Positions 42,828-52,645 of a stretch of DNA of 64,000 bases are shown here, piece by piece. The notes beneath the pieces are model-generated. The model had not been told where the DNA came from. It ran no database searches and saw only the letters and a program-made list of their open reading frames with translations. The stretch lies in the NCBI GenBank assembly GCA_014237395.1, contig JABZFP010000030.1, forward strand, positions 682,001 to 746,000, in the 5' to 3' direction. The first letter of the stretch is position 1. Every line of letters starts with the position of its first letter. Source of the stretch: Desulfobacteraceae bacterium (lineage in GTDB: Bacteria; Desulfobacterota; Desulfobacteria; Desulfobacterales; UBA5852). Both the position numbers and the translations under genes were made by a program.

Positions 42828-44156
42828 ATGCCCCAAGTGAAGAAGACTTTCGTTCTGGATACCAACGTCATTCTGCACGACAGCACCTGTATTTATCATT
42901 TTGACGAGCACGACATCGTTATTCCGATCACCGTCATCGAGGAGCTGGACCGCTTTAAAAAGGGGAAGGAAATCCTCAATTGCAATGCCCGGGAGTTTTT
43001 ACGCTCCCTGGACGATCTCACCGGCCAGCATATCTTTAACGGCGGGGTGCCCATCGGCGACGGCAAAGGTAAAATTTCCGTGCACCTGGAAGCTTCCTTC
43101 CACGAAAAGCTGAAGGCCAATTTCAACAACACCCAGGCCGACCACCGCATTCTCAATGTGGCCTATCATATTGCCGGGAACAAGGGCTTCGACCAGGTCG
43201 TGCTGGTGACCAAAGATGTGAACCTGCGCATGAAGGCCAAGTCCATCGGGCTCACGGCGGAAAACTACCGTTCCGATCACGTCCAGAATCCGGCGGAATT
43301 GTACAAGGGCCGGTACGTGGTGGAAAATGTGGACGGTGCCTTGATTGATCTCCTTTACCAGACGCCTTTCACCATCCCGGTCGAGGCGCTTGATCTGGCG
43401 ACAACACCCCTTCCCAACGCCTTCCTGATCCTGCGCAACGGGTACAAGTCGGCCCTGGGGGTCTACGATGCCGCCAATGAGGCTGTCCAGCGGATTGAAA
43501 ACCACAGCTGTTTCGGGATCCGCCCGCGCAATGCCGAGCAGTCCTTTGCGCTCAGCGCGCTGCTCGACCGGAACGTGCCGTTGGTGACCATGAGCGGCAA
43601 GGCCGGCACCGGCAAGACCCTGCTGGCCCTGGCGGCGGCCCTGGAAACCAAACGCTATTTCCGGCAGATCTTCGTGGCCCGGCCGGTGGTGCCGCTCAGC
43701 AACAAGGACCTGGGCTACCTTCCCGGGGACGTGAACTCCAAGCTCGACCCCTACATGCAGCCGCTCTACGACAACCTTTCGGTTATCCAGAACCAGTTGT
43801 CATCCGACAACGCCCGCAGCAAGCGTATCAAGGAATTGATCGAAGAGGAAAAAATCGTGATCACGCCCCTGTCCTACATCCGGGGGCGGAGTATCGTGAA
43901 GGCCTATTTCATCGTGGACGAGGCCCAGAACCTGACACCCCACGAAGTCAAAACCATCATTACCCGGGCGGGTGAGGGCACCAAAGTCGTTTTCACCGGC
44001 GATATTTTCCAGATCGATCATCCCTATCTGGACAGCAACTCCAACGGGCTGAGTTTCCTGATCGAGAAGATGAAGGGCGAGCGGCTGTACGCCCACATCA
44101 ATCTCGAAAAGGGTGAGCGCTCGGAATTGTCGGATCTGGCCACGCGGCTGCTGTAG
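42828..44156 (+). CDS. PhoH family protein with N-terminal PIN domain
   Basis: 442 residues. Residues 1-140 form a PIN nuclease-like domain with acidic residues in VLDTNVILHD (Asp11), VIEELDRF and LVTKDVNLR. Residues about 235-442 are a PhoH P-loop ATPase: Walker A GKAGTGKTLLAL (257-), Walker B YFIVDEAQNLTPHE. PIN-PhoH proteins are thought to be helicase-coupled ribonucleases; the role is debated. ATG 42828 with CAAGGAG at 6-base spacing is preferred over TTG 42822. It is transcribed away from the transglutaminase-like gene across about 295 bases. Confidence 0.93.
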   Translation: MPQVKKTFVLDTNVILHDSTCIYHFDEHDIVIPITVIEELDRFKKGKEILNCNAREFLRSLDDLTGQHIFNGGVPIGDGKGKISVHLEASFHEKLKANFNNTQADHRILNVAYHIAGNKGFDQVVLVTKDVNLRMKAKSIGLTAENYRSDHVQNPAELYKGRYVVENVDGALIDLLYQTPFTIPVEALDLATTPLPNAFLILRNGYKSALGVYDAANEAVQRIENHSCFGIRPRNAEQSFALSALLDRNVPLVTMSGKAGTGKTLLALAAALETKRYFRQIFVARPVVPLSNKDLGYLPGDVNSKLDPYMQPLYDNLSVIQNQLSSDNARSKRIKELIEEEKIVITPLSYIRGRSIVKAYFIVDEAQNLTPHEVKTIITRAGEGTKVVFTGDIFQIDHPYLDSNSNGLSFLIEKMKGERLYAHINLEKGERSELSDLATRLL

Positions 44157-44270
44157 ACCCGTTCGGAAGCAGACGGTACCGTCGTCCCTCAGATTCTTGG
44201 CAAGGCGGTTGCGCTGGCTGGGAGAGCGGAGTGGGGGCGTGCCGGAAGGTTCGGGTTCATATCCGTCAGA

Positions 44271-44552
44271 TTACCACAGGAGCTTGACACCGACCCCGGT
44301 CGGGGTGATGCGTGTAATTTCTCCCATGATGGCCATGTTCTTCTGCCCGTGGCGAAACTGGAAATCCATGTCCAGCTGATCGCCGACCGCAAACATTCGG
44401 GGCGTTTCCAAAAACAACCCCTCAGAACTGATGTCCCGCACCTTGCCTTTACCGGCCGTGTTCCGGCTGGCATACGCCAGCAGGGTCTGGTAGGGCATCC
44501 GGGTTGCCTGGCGACGGTCATTGCCGTCGGTATGGGGGTGTTGTGTTCTCAT
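44271..44552 (-). CDS. PilZ domain protein
   Basis: 93 residues forming a single PilZ domain, the c-di-GMP receptor fold: RRQATRMPY supplies an RxxR-like motif at residues 13-19 and DISSEGLFLET the (D/N)xSxxG motif. These are the two nucleotide contacts. It likely senses c-di-GMP in the cytosol or acts through a partner; no partner is adjacent. It converges on phoH with a 114-base gap that holds the 12-base palindrome GACGGTACCGTC near 44173. Confidence 0.85.
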   Translation of the reverse strand: MRTQHPHTDGNDRRQATRMPYQTLLAYASRNTAGKGKVRDISSEGLFLETPRMFAVGDQLDMDFQFRHGQKNMAIMGEITRITPTGVGVKLLW

Positions 44553-44798
44553 ATCCTGCGATCCTGCATCTTTTCATTAAAGTGTACGCTGATGGTGGCT
44601 TTTTACGCAGATTGCGTGCCAGCTTGTAATTTTGGTCAACATGTTTTTGAATAATCGCTGATTCGTTTTAATATTAGCGGCTTACCGCCGAGCAGCACCT
44701 TCCCGGGACCGATCACGCCTCTCCGGACGTTTGTCAACCAGGTTGGCATTGTTCGGCTTTCCTGCAAAGGGCGTAGGCATCATTGCCTGTCCTTGTCG

Positions 44799-45434
44799 CT
44801 ACTTGACCGCCACACCGAAAATATGCGGCATGATCATGACGGCCGGGGATGTCAGCATAAAACAGTCCATATCGACGGTGGAAAAGCCGGCTTGCCCGAG
44901 AACGAGGTGGGTGTCGCGATTCAAATGGCAGCCGTCGAAGGCCCAGCGCCATGGCTTGGCCAGCCAATCCTGAAACCGGTTGAGCGGCGTGCCGTTCATG
45001 GCCGCCACGTGCTCCAGAAAAAAGAACCGTCCGCCCGGCTTGAGAATACGCAGGATCTCTGCCACCACCTGTCGGGGGCTGTCCACCGAACACAGAACGA
45101 GGGTCCCCACCACGGCCGCCACACTTTCGCTGACCAGGTCCAGGGATTCCCCTTTTACACCGCGGATGGTCAGATCGATGCCCCAACGGACGGCATTGGC
45201 GCGCAACGGGGCGTGCATGGCCGCATTGGGTTCGATGGCCGTGAGCCGCGTGCCCGGTGGATAATAGCGCAGATTGGCCCCGGGGCCCGATCCGATTTCC
45301 ACCACCGAGTTCGGCAGACGGCTGAAAATCGCCTTTTTGCGGGGGCCGTATTTCCGATGCATGTAAGCCTCCCCGCGTTCGAGCAGCCAGGAATGGAGGC
45401 GATTTTTTACGGGATGGCGATGGGTGGTGTCCAT
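44799..45434 (-). CDS. Class I SAM-dependent methyltransferase
   Basis: 211 residues. SAM motif I is VVEIGSGPGANLRYYPPG, strand 2 ends in LTAIEPNAAMHAPL, and LRILKPGGRFFFLEHV follows; this is the COG2226/methyltransferase-11 pattern. The HRKYGPRKKAIFSRL start is seen in sterol or phospholipid methyltransferase-like groups. The substrate cannot be named. ATG 45434 is used since TTG 45452 is an unlikely alternative; GAGGG lies 11 bases upstream. Confidence 0.82.
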   Translation of the reverse strand: MDTTHRHPVKNRLHSWLLERGEAYMHRKYGPRKKAIFSRLPNSVVEIGSGPGANLRYYPPGTRLTAIEPNAAMHAPLRANAVRWGIDLTIRGVKGESLDLVSESVAAVVGTLVLCSVDSPRQVVAEILRILKPGGRFFFLEHVAAMNGTPLNRFQDWLAKPWRWAFDGCHLNRDTHLVLGQAGFSTVDMDCFMLTSPAVMIMPHIFGVAVK

Positions 45435-45682
45435 GGTAATGTTTGCCCTCAAGCCATCGGGTTCGTGACAAAATGACCGGCTTGAATCGTTATCGTGGGC
45501 GTGGGACGGTCAGGGGCAAGGATGCCGGCTTGCATCGTAATCGTTCCAAGAGGATAATGCAGGATATCAGGACATCAATGAGGCAATACCAACCAGTCTC
45601 CAGAAACGCCCCTGTTGTTCGTCGTTTATGGCTATATTGATAATAAAAACAATTATATGAGAATAATGAAGGGAGGGCGCCT

Positions 45683-46591
45683 TTGGTACCAACCGTTTTT
45701 CCAGCTAAACCCGCGTTGCTCGATGGCGGCATGGGGCGCGAACTGCGGTTTCGGGGGGTAGACGTGCCGGAAACCATCTGGTCGGCGGGGGCTTTGATGA
45801 CAAGTCCTGAGGTGGTACGGCAGATTCATTCTGATTATATTGCCGCCGGGGCCGATATCATCACCACCAATACCTATGGCGTGATCAGGGACGACCTGGT
45901 CAAGGCTGGTATTGAAAAACGATTTGCCGATCTCAATGGGCTGGCCTGTCGCCTGGCGGTTGAAGCGCGGGATGCATCGCAGCGGAAGGTCCTGATTGCC
46001 GGATCGCTGCCGCCGCTGCGAGGGAGTTTCCGACCCGACCTGGTGGGGCCGGGCGATGAAATCGAGGCTCTTTACCAGGAACAGGCCGACCTGCTGGCGC
46101 CGTATGTCGATCTGCTGCTTTGTGAAACCATGTCCAGCGCTGCCGAGGGGCGGGCCGCGGCAAAGGCCGCCTGCCGGACCGGTAAACCGGTATGGGTGGC
46201 CTGGACGCTTCATGAAGACCGCTCGGGCGAGTTGCGCAGCGGCGACTCCATCGACGCCGCCGTGGCGGCGCTGGAGGGGCTTCCGGTCAGCGGTTTCCTG
46301 GCCAATTGCTGTGCGCCGGAACGGGTTACGGACGCCATGCCACGGTTAAAGGCTTCCGGGGGCGAGTGGATCGGCGGCTACGCCAATACGTTTACCCCCA
46401 TTCCCCAGGACTGGACCCTGGGAGGGGAAAAAGAAACGGATGGTTTGCTGACGCTTCGATCGGACCTGGATCCCGCAAGCTATGCCGTGCATGTGGCCGA
46501 CTGGCTGGCGGCCGGGGCTTCTGTCGTGGGCGGCTGCTGCGGCACGCGGCCGGCCCATATTGCAAGGATACGGACGTTGATGGACGACTGA
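45683..46591 (+). CDS. Homocysteine S-methyltransferase family protein
   Basis: 302 residues, the zinc-dependent homocysteine methyltransferase fold (as in MetH N-domain, BhmT and MmuM). Zinc cysteines are visible in FLANCCAPERV and GGCCGTRPAHI, and ALLDGGMGRELRFRG is the usual start. Methyl donor could be S-methylmethionine or betaine-like compounds; no cobalamin domain is present. The start is TTG 45683 with GGGAGGG five bases before; no ATG is nearby in frame. It is transcribed toward the hybrid kinase gene on the other strand. Confidence 0.87.
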   Translation: MVPTVFPAKPALLDGGMGRELRFRGVDVPETIWSAGALMTSPEVVRQIHSDYIAAGADIITTNTYGVIRDDLVKAGIEKRFADLNGLACRLAVEARDASQRKVLIAGSLPPLRGSFRPDLVGPGDEIEALYQEQADLLAPYVDLLLCETMSSAAEGRAAAKAACRTGKPVWVAWTLHEDRSGELRSGDSIDAAVAALEGLPVSGFLANCCAPERVTDAMPRLKASGGEWIGGYANTFTPIPQDWTLGGEKETDGLLTLRSDLDPASYAVHVADWLAAGASVVGGCCGTRPAHIARIRTLMDD

Positions 46592-46721
46592 TGGCGGTTA
46601 AAATTCGCCGCCAAGGGTTCCGAGGTGCCGAAACCGGTTGCCAGATAAGGGAGAGCCGCATGAGGGGGCGGTTTTTAAATGGATTCCAAAAGGCTCCGAA
46701 TCTCACTTCGGATAAATGCCT

Positions 46722-49067
46722 CTATACGCCATCGATAACGTTGCGAATTTTTTTGGAAAGCTCAAGAATCGTGAACGGTTTTTGAATAAAACCATTGCCG
46801 CCCCTGGCCATGATGTCGGCCGCTTTACCTTCCATGGCATAGCCACTGGCAATGATCACCGGTAAGTCCGGCGCCAATTCCCGAATCCGATCAAACGTTT
46901 TACCCCCGTCCATGCCCGGCATGATGAGGTCCAGGATAACCAGATCGATACGGGTCTCCGCCTGCCGGATCAGCTCAACGGCCTTACCACCGCTGTCAGC
47001 GCAGATGACGCGGTAGTCGAGTCTTTTCAGCATGGCCGTGCCGACGTCCAGGATCATCGCTTCGTCATCGATCAGGAGGATCGTTTCATGCCCCTTGATC
47101 AGCCCTTCTTCCCGGGTTTCTTCCTGATGGGCATCCTCGTCAGACAGCGGCAGGTAGATATTGAAGGTCGTCCCATGGCCGACTTCACTGTAAACCGTGA
47201 TCATTCCGCCATGATTCTTGATGATACCGTAGGCCGAGGCCAATCCCAGGCCTGTTCCGCGGGTCTTGTGCTTCGTCGTGAAAAAGGGGTCGAAAATCCG
47301 TTGGCGAATCGCGGGTTCCATGCCGATACCACTGTCGGTAACGGCAATTTTGGCGTAGGGCCCGGGTTTGGTCTGATAGGGCCTGCAGTAGGCCTCGTCC
47401 AATGCGGCGACTCGGGTTTCCAAATAGAGATTCCCGCCATCCGGCATGGCCTGCCAGGCATTGATGAACAGATTTAAAAAGACTTGTTCGATTTGTTTGC
47501 GATCGACCGCGACGATGATAGGATCGGTTTTCAGTTTTTCATGGATGCGGATTTCTTTTTTTGTTCGGCCAAAAAGATGGGCGCTGCCGGCGACCAGTTG
47601 ATTTACATCCGTGGGTTTGATTTCATATTTTCCGCCACGAGCAACGCCCAAAAGCTGTTTGGTCAAATCCGTCGCGCTGCGCACATAGGCCTCGATGGCG
47701 GAAATATGCTCCTTGTGGGGATGCGAGCGGTCCAAATCGACGGAAACCAGCGATGCGCGACCCTGAATACCCATGAGCAGATTGTTGAAATCGTGGGCGA
47801 TGCCCCCGGCCAGGGTTCCGATGGCTTCCATCTTGTGGGCTTGCATCAGCAATCGTTCCAGTTTTTTCTGCTCGGTGATGTCCCGCATTACATGGACAAT
47901 GCCGCAGGGAGAGCCGTCATCGGTGCGCAGAACGTCGCCGTTGACTTCGAAAAGTCTTTTTTCTCCGCTCTTCATCAAGAGGTGGTAGGTCTGAGGGCCA
48001 AGTTTGTCTTCCAACATCCGTATGTTGTTTTCAATCGCTCGTTCCTGATCTTCCGGTGCGATAAAGGAGAGCATGTTCTGCCGTTCCATTTCCTGTCGTG
48101 AATAGCCGCTGATATCCAAGGCGGCATCACTGACAAACATGATGTTCCCTCCCAAATCCATGCGTACGACGATGTCAGGCATGGTGGCGACAAGGCGCGT
48201 GTAGAATTCTTCGCTTTCGCGCAGACGTTCTGCCGCCGCCTTTTGCTGGCTGATGTCAATCAGGGAGGCAATGCTGTCCGTTGTCCCGGGAATGAGACTC
48301 ACCGTGTTGAGCACATGCTTGATATTGCCATCCTTGTCGACAAACCTGAACTCGTAGTTGCGCGGGGGGGCACCGTCCTCGCTTCTCCGCTCCTTGTGGT
48401 AACTCACCATATTTTCAAGATCTTCCGGCACCACAAATTCGGTCCAACGCATCTTGCCTTCGATTTGCTCACGGGGCAGCCGGCTCAATTTTTCATATTC
48501 CCGGTTGACCATGGCGATCGTGGTGTCCGCCTGTATGGTCAGCGTGGCGGTGCCTGAGTTTTCATAAATGGTGCGGTATCTCGCCTCGCTTTCCTTGAGT
48601 GCTTCTTCCGCCTGTTTTCGGGCCGTAATGTCGACGATGCTGACGATGATCCCCTGCCGGGCATCATTGCGGTCGATCAGGTTGACGCGGACAAAGCCGT
48701 CGAAGGGGCTTCCATCCCTTCTAACAAAGCGTGCATCGTAATCGATGACTTGCTCCTTCTTTTTTTGGTCATAGAGCAATTTCCCTATGCGGGCATACTC
48801 TTTTGGAGTCGCATAGAGATGGGCGGTGTCTAATCCCAGGTATTCTTCTTCGCTCTGAAAGCCGAAGAGTTGCTCCATGGCCTGGTTGGCCCACAGTATT
48901 TTGCGGTCTTTCGTGTAGGAGATGCCCACGGGTAATGTTTTCAGCACATTTTCCCAATGGGGGAATTTCCCATGCAGGCCGGTTTCTTTTCGGTTGTGTT
49001 TTTTTAGGGCGTTTTCAGGTTCGCAAACGCGATGCGCCAATTCGTCATAGGTCGGTTTGTCAGACAT
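46722..49067 (-). CDS. Hybrid sensor histidine kinase with three PAS domains and a C-terminal receiver
   Basis: 781 residues with no membrane helix, hence a cytosolic sensor. PAS domains span about residues 40-155, 165-280 and 285-405 (for example WANQAMEQLFGF, IAMVNREYEKLS). The kinase core has AGGIAHDFNNLLMGI with the phospho-acceptor His near 425, and an ATPase with TDSGIGMEP, FFTTKHKTRGTGLGLASAYG. A receiver domain follows (ILLIDDEAMILDV, LVILDLIMPGMDG phospho-Asp, IQKPFTI). The absence of a DNA-binding output suggests phosphorelay or control of a separate regulator. ATG 49067 is preferred over GTG 49073. Confidence 0.93.
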   Translation of the reverse strand: MSDKPTYDELAHRVCEPENALKKHNRKETGLHGKFPHWENVLKTLPVGISYTKDRKILWANQAMEQLFGFQSEEEYLGLDTAHLYATPKEYARIGKLLYDQKKKEQVIDYDARFVRRDGSPFDGFVRVNLIDRNDARQGIIVSIVDITARKQAEEALKESEARYRTIYENSGTATLTIQADTTIAMVNREYEKLSRLPREQIEGKMRWTEFVVPEDLENMVSYHKERRSEDGAPPRNYEFRFVDKDGNIKHVLNTVSLIPGTTDSIASLIDISQQKAAAERLRESEEFYTRLVATMPDIVVRMDLGGNIMFVSDAALDISGYSRQEMERQNMLSFIAPEDQERAIENNIRMLEDKLGPQTYHLLMKSGEKRLFEVNGDVLRTDDGSPCGIVHVMRDITEQKKLERLLMQAHKMEAIGTLAGGIAHDFNNLLMGIQGRASLVSVDLDRSHPHKEHISAIEAYVRSATDLTKQLLGVARGGKYEIKPTDVNQLVAGSAHLFGRTKKEIRIHEKLKTDPIIVAVDRKQIEQVFLNLFINAWQAMPDGGNLYLETRVAALDEAYCRPYQTKPGPYAKIAVTDSGIGMEPAIRQRIFDPFFTTKHKTRGTGLGLASAYGIIKNHGGMITVYSEVGHGTTFNIYLPLSDEDAHQEETREEGLIKGHETILLIDDEAMILDVGTAMLKRLDYRVICADSGGKAVELIRQAETRIDLVILDLIMPGMDGGKTFDRIRELAPDLPVIIASGYAMEGKAADIMARGGNGFIQKPFTILELSKKIRNVIDGV

Positions 49068-49442
49068 GGTCACCTTGGCTTGTTATCATCACCACTTAGT
49101 ATCGTCTTGCCGGCAGAAAAACCTTCCATTTTTGAATACATGCCGACGTATTTTTTATCAAGTCGATCGTATGGGGAGTGATCCCTATTTTACAGCGGAA
49201 AAGCCCCCAAAACATCGCATCAAGGCGTTCCCTGGTGGACGGCTGTGATCGTTTGGCTTATGATGGATACGCACCTGAAATGCAACGCAAACCATGACCC
49301 TTCATACGGCAAGACGCTTCGGCTGGATACCGGCCGGGGTTGCCGCGTTGGGAGGCTGCCGGGGCGCCCGATGGGTGCCTTTCGGAAGGGCGTGAGATTG
49401 GATCGACGAAACCAACCGACATAGGGAATGAAAGGATCGCGA
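49068..49442. other. Intergenic region between the hybrid kinase and aldehyde dehydrogenase
   Basis: About 375 bases, divergent, so it must hold promoters for both genes. No convincing -35/-10 pair stands out. An imperfect hairpin lies near 49366-49386 (GGCGCCCGATGGGTGCC). No ORF with coding character and no RNA gene is seen. Confidence 0.4.
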
Positions 49443-50873
49443 ATGTATATCAACGGTGAATGGATAGCGGCACAGAGCGGAAAAATGTTTGATGTCTTCA
49501 ACCCGTCGGACGGCGATCGCATCGGTCAGGTCCCCGACGGCGGCCGTGAGGATGCCGTTATGGCCATCCAGGCTGCCGGCGAAGCGTTCAAAGCATGGTC
49601 TGTCACGACGGCCTATCAACGGTCCGGCTATTTGTATAAAGCCTACCAATTGATGATGGAACGCAAGGAAGAGTTGGCCCGGCTGATGACCCGGGAGCAG
49701 GGCAAGCCTCTCAAAGCGGCCCGCAACGAAGTGCAATACGGGGCTGATTTTCTGTTGTGGTTTGCCGAGGAGGCCAAACGGGTTTACGGGGAAACGATTC
49801 CATCCCCCCGGCCTGACCAGCGCTTCATCGTACGCCACGAACCGGTGGGTGTGGTGGGCGCCGTGACGCCTTGGAATTATCCCGTATCCATGATTACCCG
49901 CAAGGTGGCGCCGGCCATTGCCGCCGGCTGCACGATCGTGCTGAAGCCGGCCGAGGCAACACCCTTGTGCGCCATGGCGATTTTTAAGATTTTTCACGAT
50001 GCCGGGATTCCGGCGGGGGTCGTCAACCTGGTGACCGCCCTCGACCCGGCTCCCATTGGCGACGAATTTATCACCAATCCGGGGGTCCACAAAATGACCT
50101 TCACCGGATCCACGGCGGTGGGCAAGCTCTTGGCCCGCGGGGCCGCCGAGCAGATGAAGCGGGTCTCGCTGGAACTCGGCGGGCATGCCCCCTTTATCGT
50201 TTTCGAAGATGCCAATCCGAGACATGCCGCCACCGGCGCCATGCTGGTGAAGTTCCTGAACACGGGTCAGGCCTGCATCAGCCCCAACCGGATTTTCGTC
50301 CACAGGAATCTCGTGGAGGCTTTTATCCAGGAGGCCGAAAGTCGCATCAGTCGTATGCAGGCCGGCAACGGCATGGACGACGGCGTCAGCATCGGTCCCC
50401 TGGTGGGGCCCGAGGCGCTAGAAAAAGTGCAGCGGCAGGTGGAAAACGCGCTGGAGATGGGGGCCACCCTGGTCTGCGGCGGGAATCGGCTGACCGAGGG
50501 CGGCCTGGACAAGGGCTATTTCTACGCCCCGACCCTGCTTGCGGATGTCACCCCGGCCATGCAGATCTATCGCGAGGAGACCTTCGGCCCGGTGGCACCC
50601 GTGATTCCCTTCGACTCGGAAGAAGAGGTCATGGAAATGGCCAACGATACCCACTACGGCCTGGCATCCTACATTTACACCCGGGATATCGCCCGGGCCA
50701 TGCGGGTGTTCGAAGGATTGCGGTTCGGCATCGTGGGGATCAACGATATCAATCCCGCGGCCGCGGCGGCTCCCTTTGGCGGTATGAAAGAAAGCGGCCT
50801 GGGACGCGAAGGGGGCCGGGAGGGGATCGCCGAATATTTGGAGACGAAGCTGGGCGGGTTTTCGATCCGATAA
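49443..50873 (+). CDS. NAD(P)-dependent aldehyde dehydrogenase, succinate-semialdehyde dehydrogenase type
   Basis: 476 residues. The catalytic cysteine is in LNTGQACISPNRIFV, the general-base glutamate in SLELGGHAPFIVF, and the cofactor loop is FTGSTAVGKLL; VTPWNYPVSM and EETFGPVAPV are also family landmarks. The closest type by pattern is the GabD/succinate-semialdehyde or glycolaldehyde dehydrogenase group, oxidising an aldehyde to an acid with NAD(P). ATG 49443 is preferred because AAAGGA is 6 bases upstream; ATG 49428 has a ribosome site too close to it. It is followed by a repeat element, then convergent RidA. Confidence 0.9.
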   Translation: MYINGEWIAAQSGKMFDVFNPSDGDRIGQVPDGGREDAVMAIQAAGEAFKAWSVTTAYQRSGYLYKAYQLMMERKEELARLMTREQGKPLKAARNEVQYGADFLLWFAEEAKRVYGETIPSPRPDQRFIVRHEPVGVVGAVTPWNYPVSMITRKVAPAIAAGCTIVLKPAEATPLCAMAIFKIFHDAGIPAGVVNLVTALDPAPIGDEFITNPGVHKMTFTGSTAVGKLLARGAAEQMKRVSLELGGHAPFIVFEDANPRHAATGAMLVKFLNTGQACISPNRIFVHRNLVEAFIQEAESRISRMQAGNGMDDGVSIGPLVGPEALEKVQRQVENALEMGATLVCGGNRLTEGGLDKGYFYAPTLLADVTPAMQIYREETFGPVAPVIPFDSEEEVMEMANDTHYGLASYIYTRDIARAMRVFEGLRFGIVGINDINPAAAAAPFGGMKESGLGREGGREGIAEYLETKLGGFSIR

Positions 50874-51235
50874 AGCCGTTTTACGTTCTTCGCAACAATT
50901 TAAGAACCCTGAAAATTTTCTATCCCTAATTCGACTTGGTTCTTTGTTCCATTTGTTCATTTTCTTCCCCGTGGAAGAAAACGGAACCAAAAGAAGACGC
51001 CCCGTGTCACGCGCCCTTCGGGTTCACCTGCGCGTCGGGGCTGTGGCCGGCCGCGCCGAAATTCGCCCCGCAGTTTGCGGGGCTCAGACAGTCGCCGCGT
51101 CTCTTTCGGCCGCATCCCAGATGCTCGGCCGCGTGACAAAGGGGATCAAATAAGACATCAGGTAATGATCGCCTTTAGGCCCATTTTTTATCGTCTTCTT
51201 CAAGTGTATGACCATCGAAGGAAACGACGCTTCTT
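50874..51235. other. Intergenic region carrying repeat copy 2
   Basis: About 360 bases between the convergent aldehyde dehydrogenase and RidA genes. It holds the second copy of the dispersed repeat (50952-51067) and an AT-rich tail before RidA. Short ORFs across it (50936-51153) are read through the repeat and are not called as genes. No clear terminator with a T-run was seen. Confidence 0.5.
50952..51067 (+). repeat. Dispersed intergenic repeat, copy 2
   Basis: Same orientation as copy 1 at 40791. The hairpin TTTTCTTCC-CCGT-GGAAGAAAA (50960-50981) is conserved although one loop base changed, which suggests that the stem matters. The flanking sequences of the two copies are unrelated. Confidence 0.8.
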
Positions 51236-51640
51236 TTACGACTTTGTCGCATCATCGTTGATGACGACGCATTCCGCCTCGATCTCCACCAGCCAGGCCG
51301 GATCGATCAGTCGCGACACTTCGACAAAGGTGCAGGCCGGCCGGATGTCGCCGAAGATTTTGCCATGGGCGCTGGCGGCATCCTGCCAGCGTTCGGCGTC
51401 CGTCAGGTAGACGCGGGTGCGGATGACGTCTTCAAGGCTACCGCCGGCCGCTTCAATCGCTTCGCGGATGATGTCGAGGCAGCGCAGGGTCTGGCGGTAC
51501 ATGTCCCCGGAGTGGGCCGTCTTTCCGTCCGGGGCAATGGGCGCGGTGCCGGAGACCGCGATACGGTTGCCGATGCGCACGGCCCTCGAAAAGCCGATGG
51601 GTTTTTCAAAGGGCGATCCGGAAGAAATGTTCTGACGCAT
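51236..51640 (-). CDS. RidA family protein (YjgF/YER057c/UK114)
   Basis: 134 residues of the RidA fold, trimeric enamine/imine deaminases that clear reactive intermediates of PLP enzymes. Typical stretches are GNRIAVSGTAPIAPDG at the start, AAGGSLEDVIRTRVYL in the middle, and RPACTFVEVSRLIDPAWLVEIEAECVV at the end, with the catalytic Arg replaced or shifted relative to E. coli RidA, so it may be a Rid subgroup with another role. It begins 24 bases after the metallo-hydrolase gene stops its reading on the same strand. ATG 51640 follows AAAGGA. Confidence 0.88.
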   Translation of the reverse strand: MRQNISSGSPFEKPIGFSRAVRIGNRIAVSGTAPIAPDGKTAHSGDMYRQTLRCLDIIREAIEAAGGSLEDVIRTRVYLTDAERWQDAASAHGKIFGDIRPACTFVEVSRLIDPAWLVEIEAECVVINDDATKS

Positions 51641-51664
51641 AACGGTTTTCCTTTTATTTCGATG

Positions 51665-52567
51665 TTAATGGGTTGCCCGGGTCTTGGCGATAAAATTGAC
51701 CATCTGGCCGGCAACGATGGCGACGACCTCCCGGGGAAGAAAACCTTTCGGTGCGTCGGCCATGATCCCATTCGTGATCACCTCGGTGGTCTTGGCCACA
51801 TCACCGGTCTCAGCATAGGTTGCTTCAAGGGTCCGGCGGGTTTCCGCCGCTGCGGCCATCGCTTTCCCCAAAAACTGCCGGCCTTCCGGTCCGGACTGGG
51901 CGCCGTAGTGCTCGGCCAGGTGGATGTCGACGTCTTTGGCGGCCATTTTCTCCAGGCTGTGCTGGTATAAATCGAAATTGGCATTGGCGGCCGTGAAAAT
52001 CTTATCCCCGAAGGGAATGCCGCCGGCATCCGAGGCGAACAGGGCTTTTTCTTCGGGGATGTACACGGCGATGGAACACGACGAATGCCCGGGAACTTCC
52101 ATGATTTCAAGGGACAGATCGCTGCAGGTCACCACATCTCCGTCGCTTACCACGGCGTCCACCTCGACGCCGGAAAAGCGCAGGTCGAGCCCCTGTCCGT
52201 TTCCGGTCAGACCGTTTTGGGCGATCATGGCCTGGTTCAGCATTTCGATGCTGTCGATCACTTTCTGTTTTCTCAGCAGCTCCTGGCTCTTCCGAGAGGC
52301 GGTCACGGTGGCCCACGGCCAGCGGCGCTTCAGAAACGGCACCATGCCGCAGTGATCGAAATGGCTGTGCAGAACGACGATCCGCCGGATCTTTTGTTCG
52401 TCAACACCGAAGTCGTCCACCTGCGCCAGCACGTCCGGCGCCACGTAGGCCATGGCCCCGCCCAGCAGCGCGTACTCACTTCCGCCACCCACCAGGTAGG
52501 CGCAGGATTCCCTGCGGCCGACCAGCCATATGCGTTCGGTTATCTTGCCGGGTGTGTCGAAAACCAT
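51665..52567 (-). CDS. MBL fold metallo-hydrolase
   Basis: 300 residues of the metallo-beta-lactamase fold. The dimetal motif is VVLHSHFDHCGMVPFL (HxHxDH form HSHFDH), with a further histidine in MEVPGHSSCSIAVY and an Asp ligand in LFASDAGGI. Such domains hydrolyse thioesters, lactones or act as electron-transfer proteins; no flavodoxin domain is attached. It is upstream of RidA by 24 bases on the same strand, suggesting a shared transcript. ATG 52567 follows GAGAGGT. Confidence 0.88.
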   Translation of the reverse strand: MVFDTPGKITERIWLVGRRESCAYLVGGGSEYALLGGAMAYVAPDVLAQVDDFGVDEQKIRRIVVLHSHFDHCGMVPFLKRRWPWATVTASRKSQELLRKQKVIDSIEMLNQAMIAQNGLTGNGQGLDLRFSGVEVDAVVSDGDVVTCSDLSLEIMEVPGHSSCSIAVYIPEEKALFASDAGGIPFGDKIFTAANANFDLYQHSLEKMAAKDVDIHLAEHYGAQSGPEGRQFLGKAMAAAAETRRTLEATYAETGDVAKTTEVITNGIMADAPKGFLPREVVAIVAGQMVNFIAKTRATH

Positions 52568-52645
52568 TTATTACCTCTCTGATACGCGATCGTTTTGAAG
52601 GCTAAGGCGCAAGGGAAGACGTTTGGTATAGATGCCATGGCGGTA

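Noticed and set aside
50936..51153. Short ORFs through repeat copy 2
   Set aside because: They are read through the dispersed repeat; the matching frame in copy 1 is not preserved as a gene.
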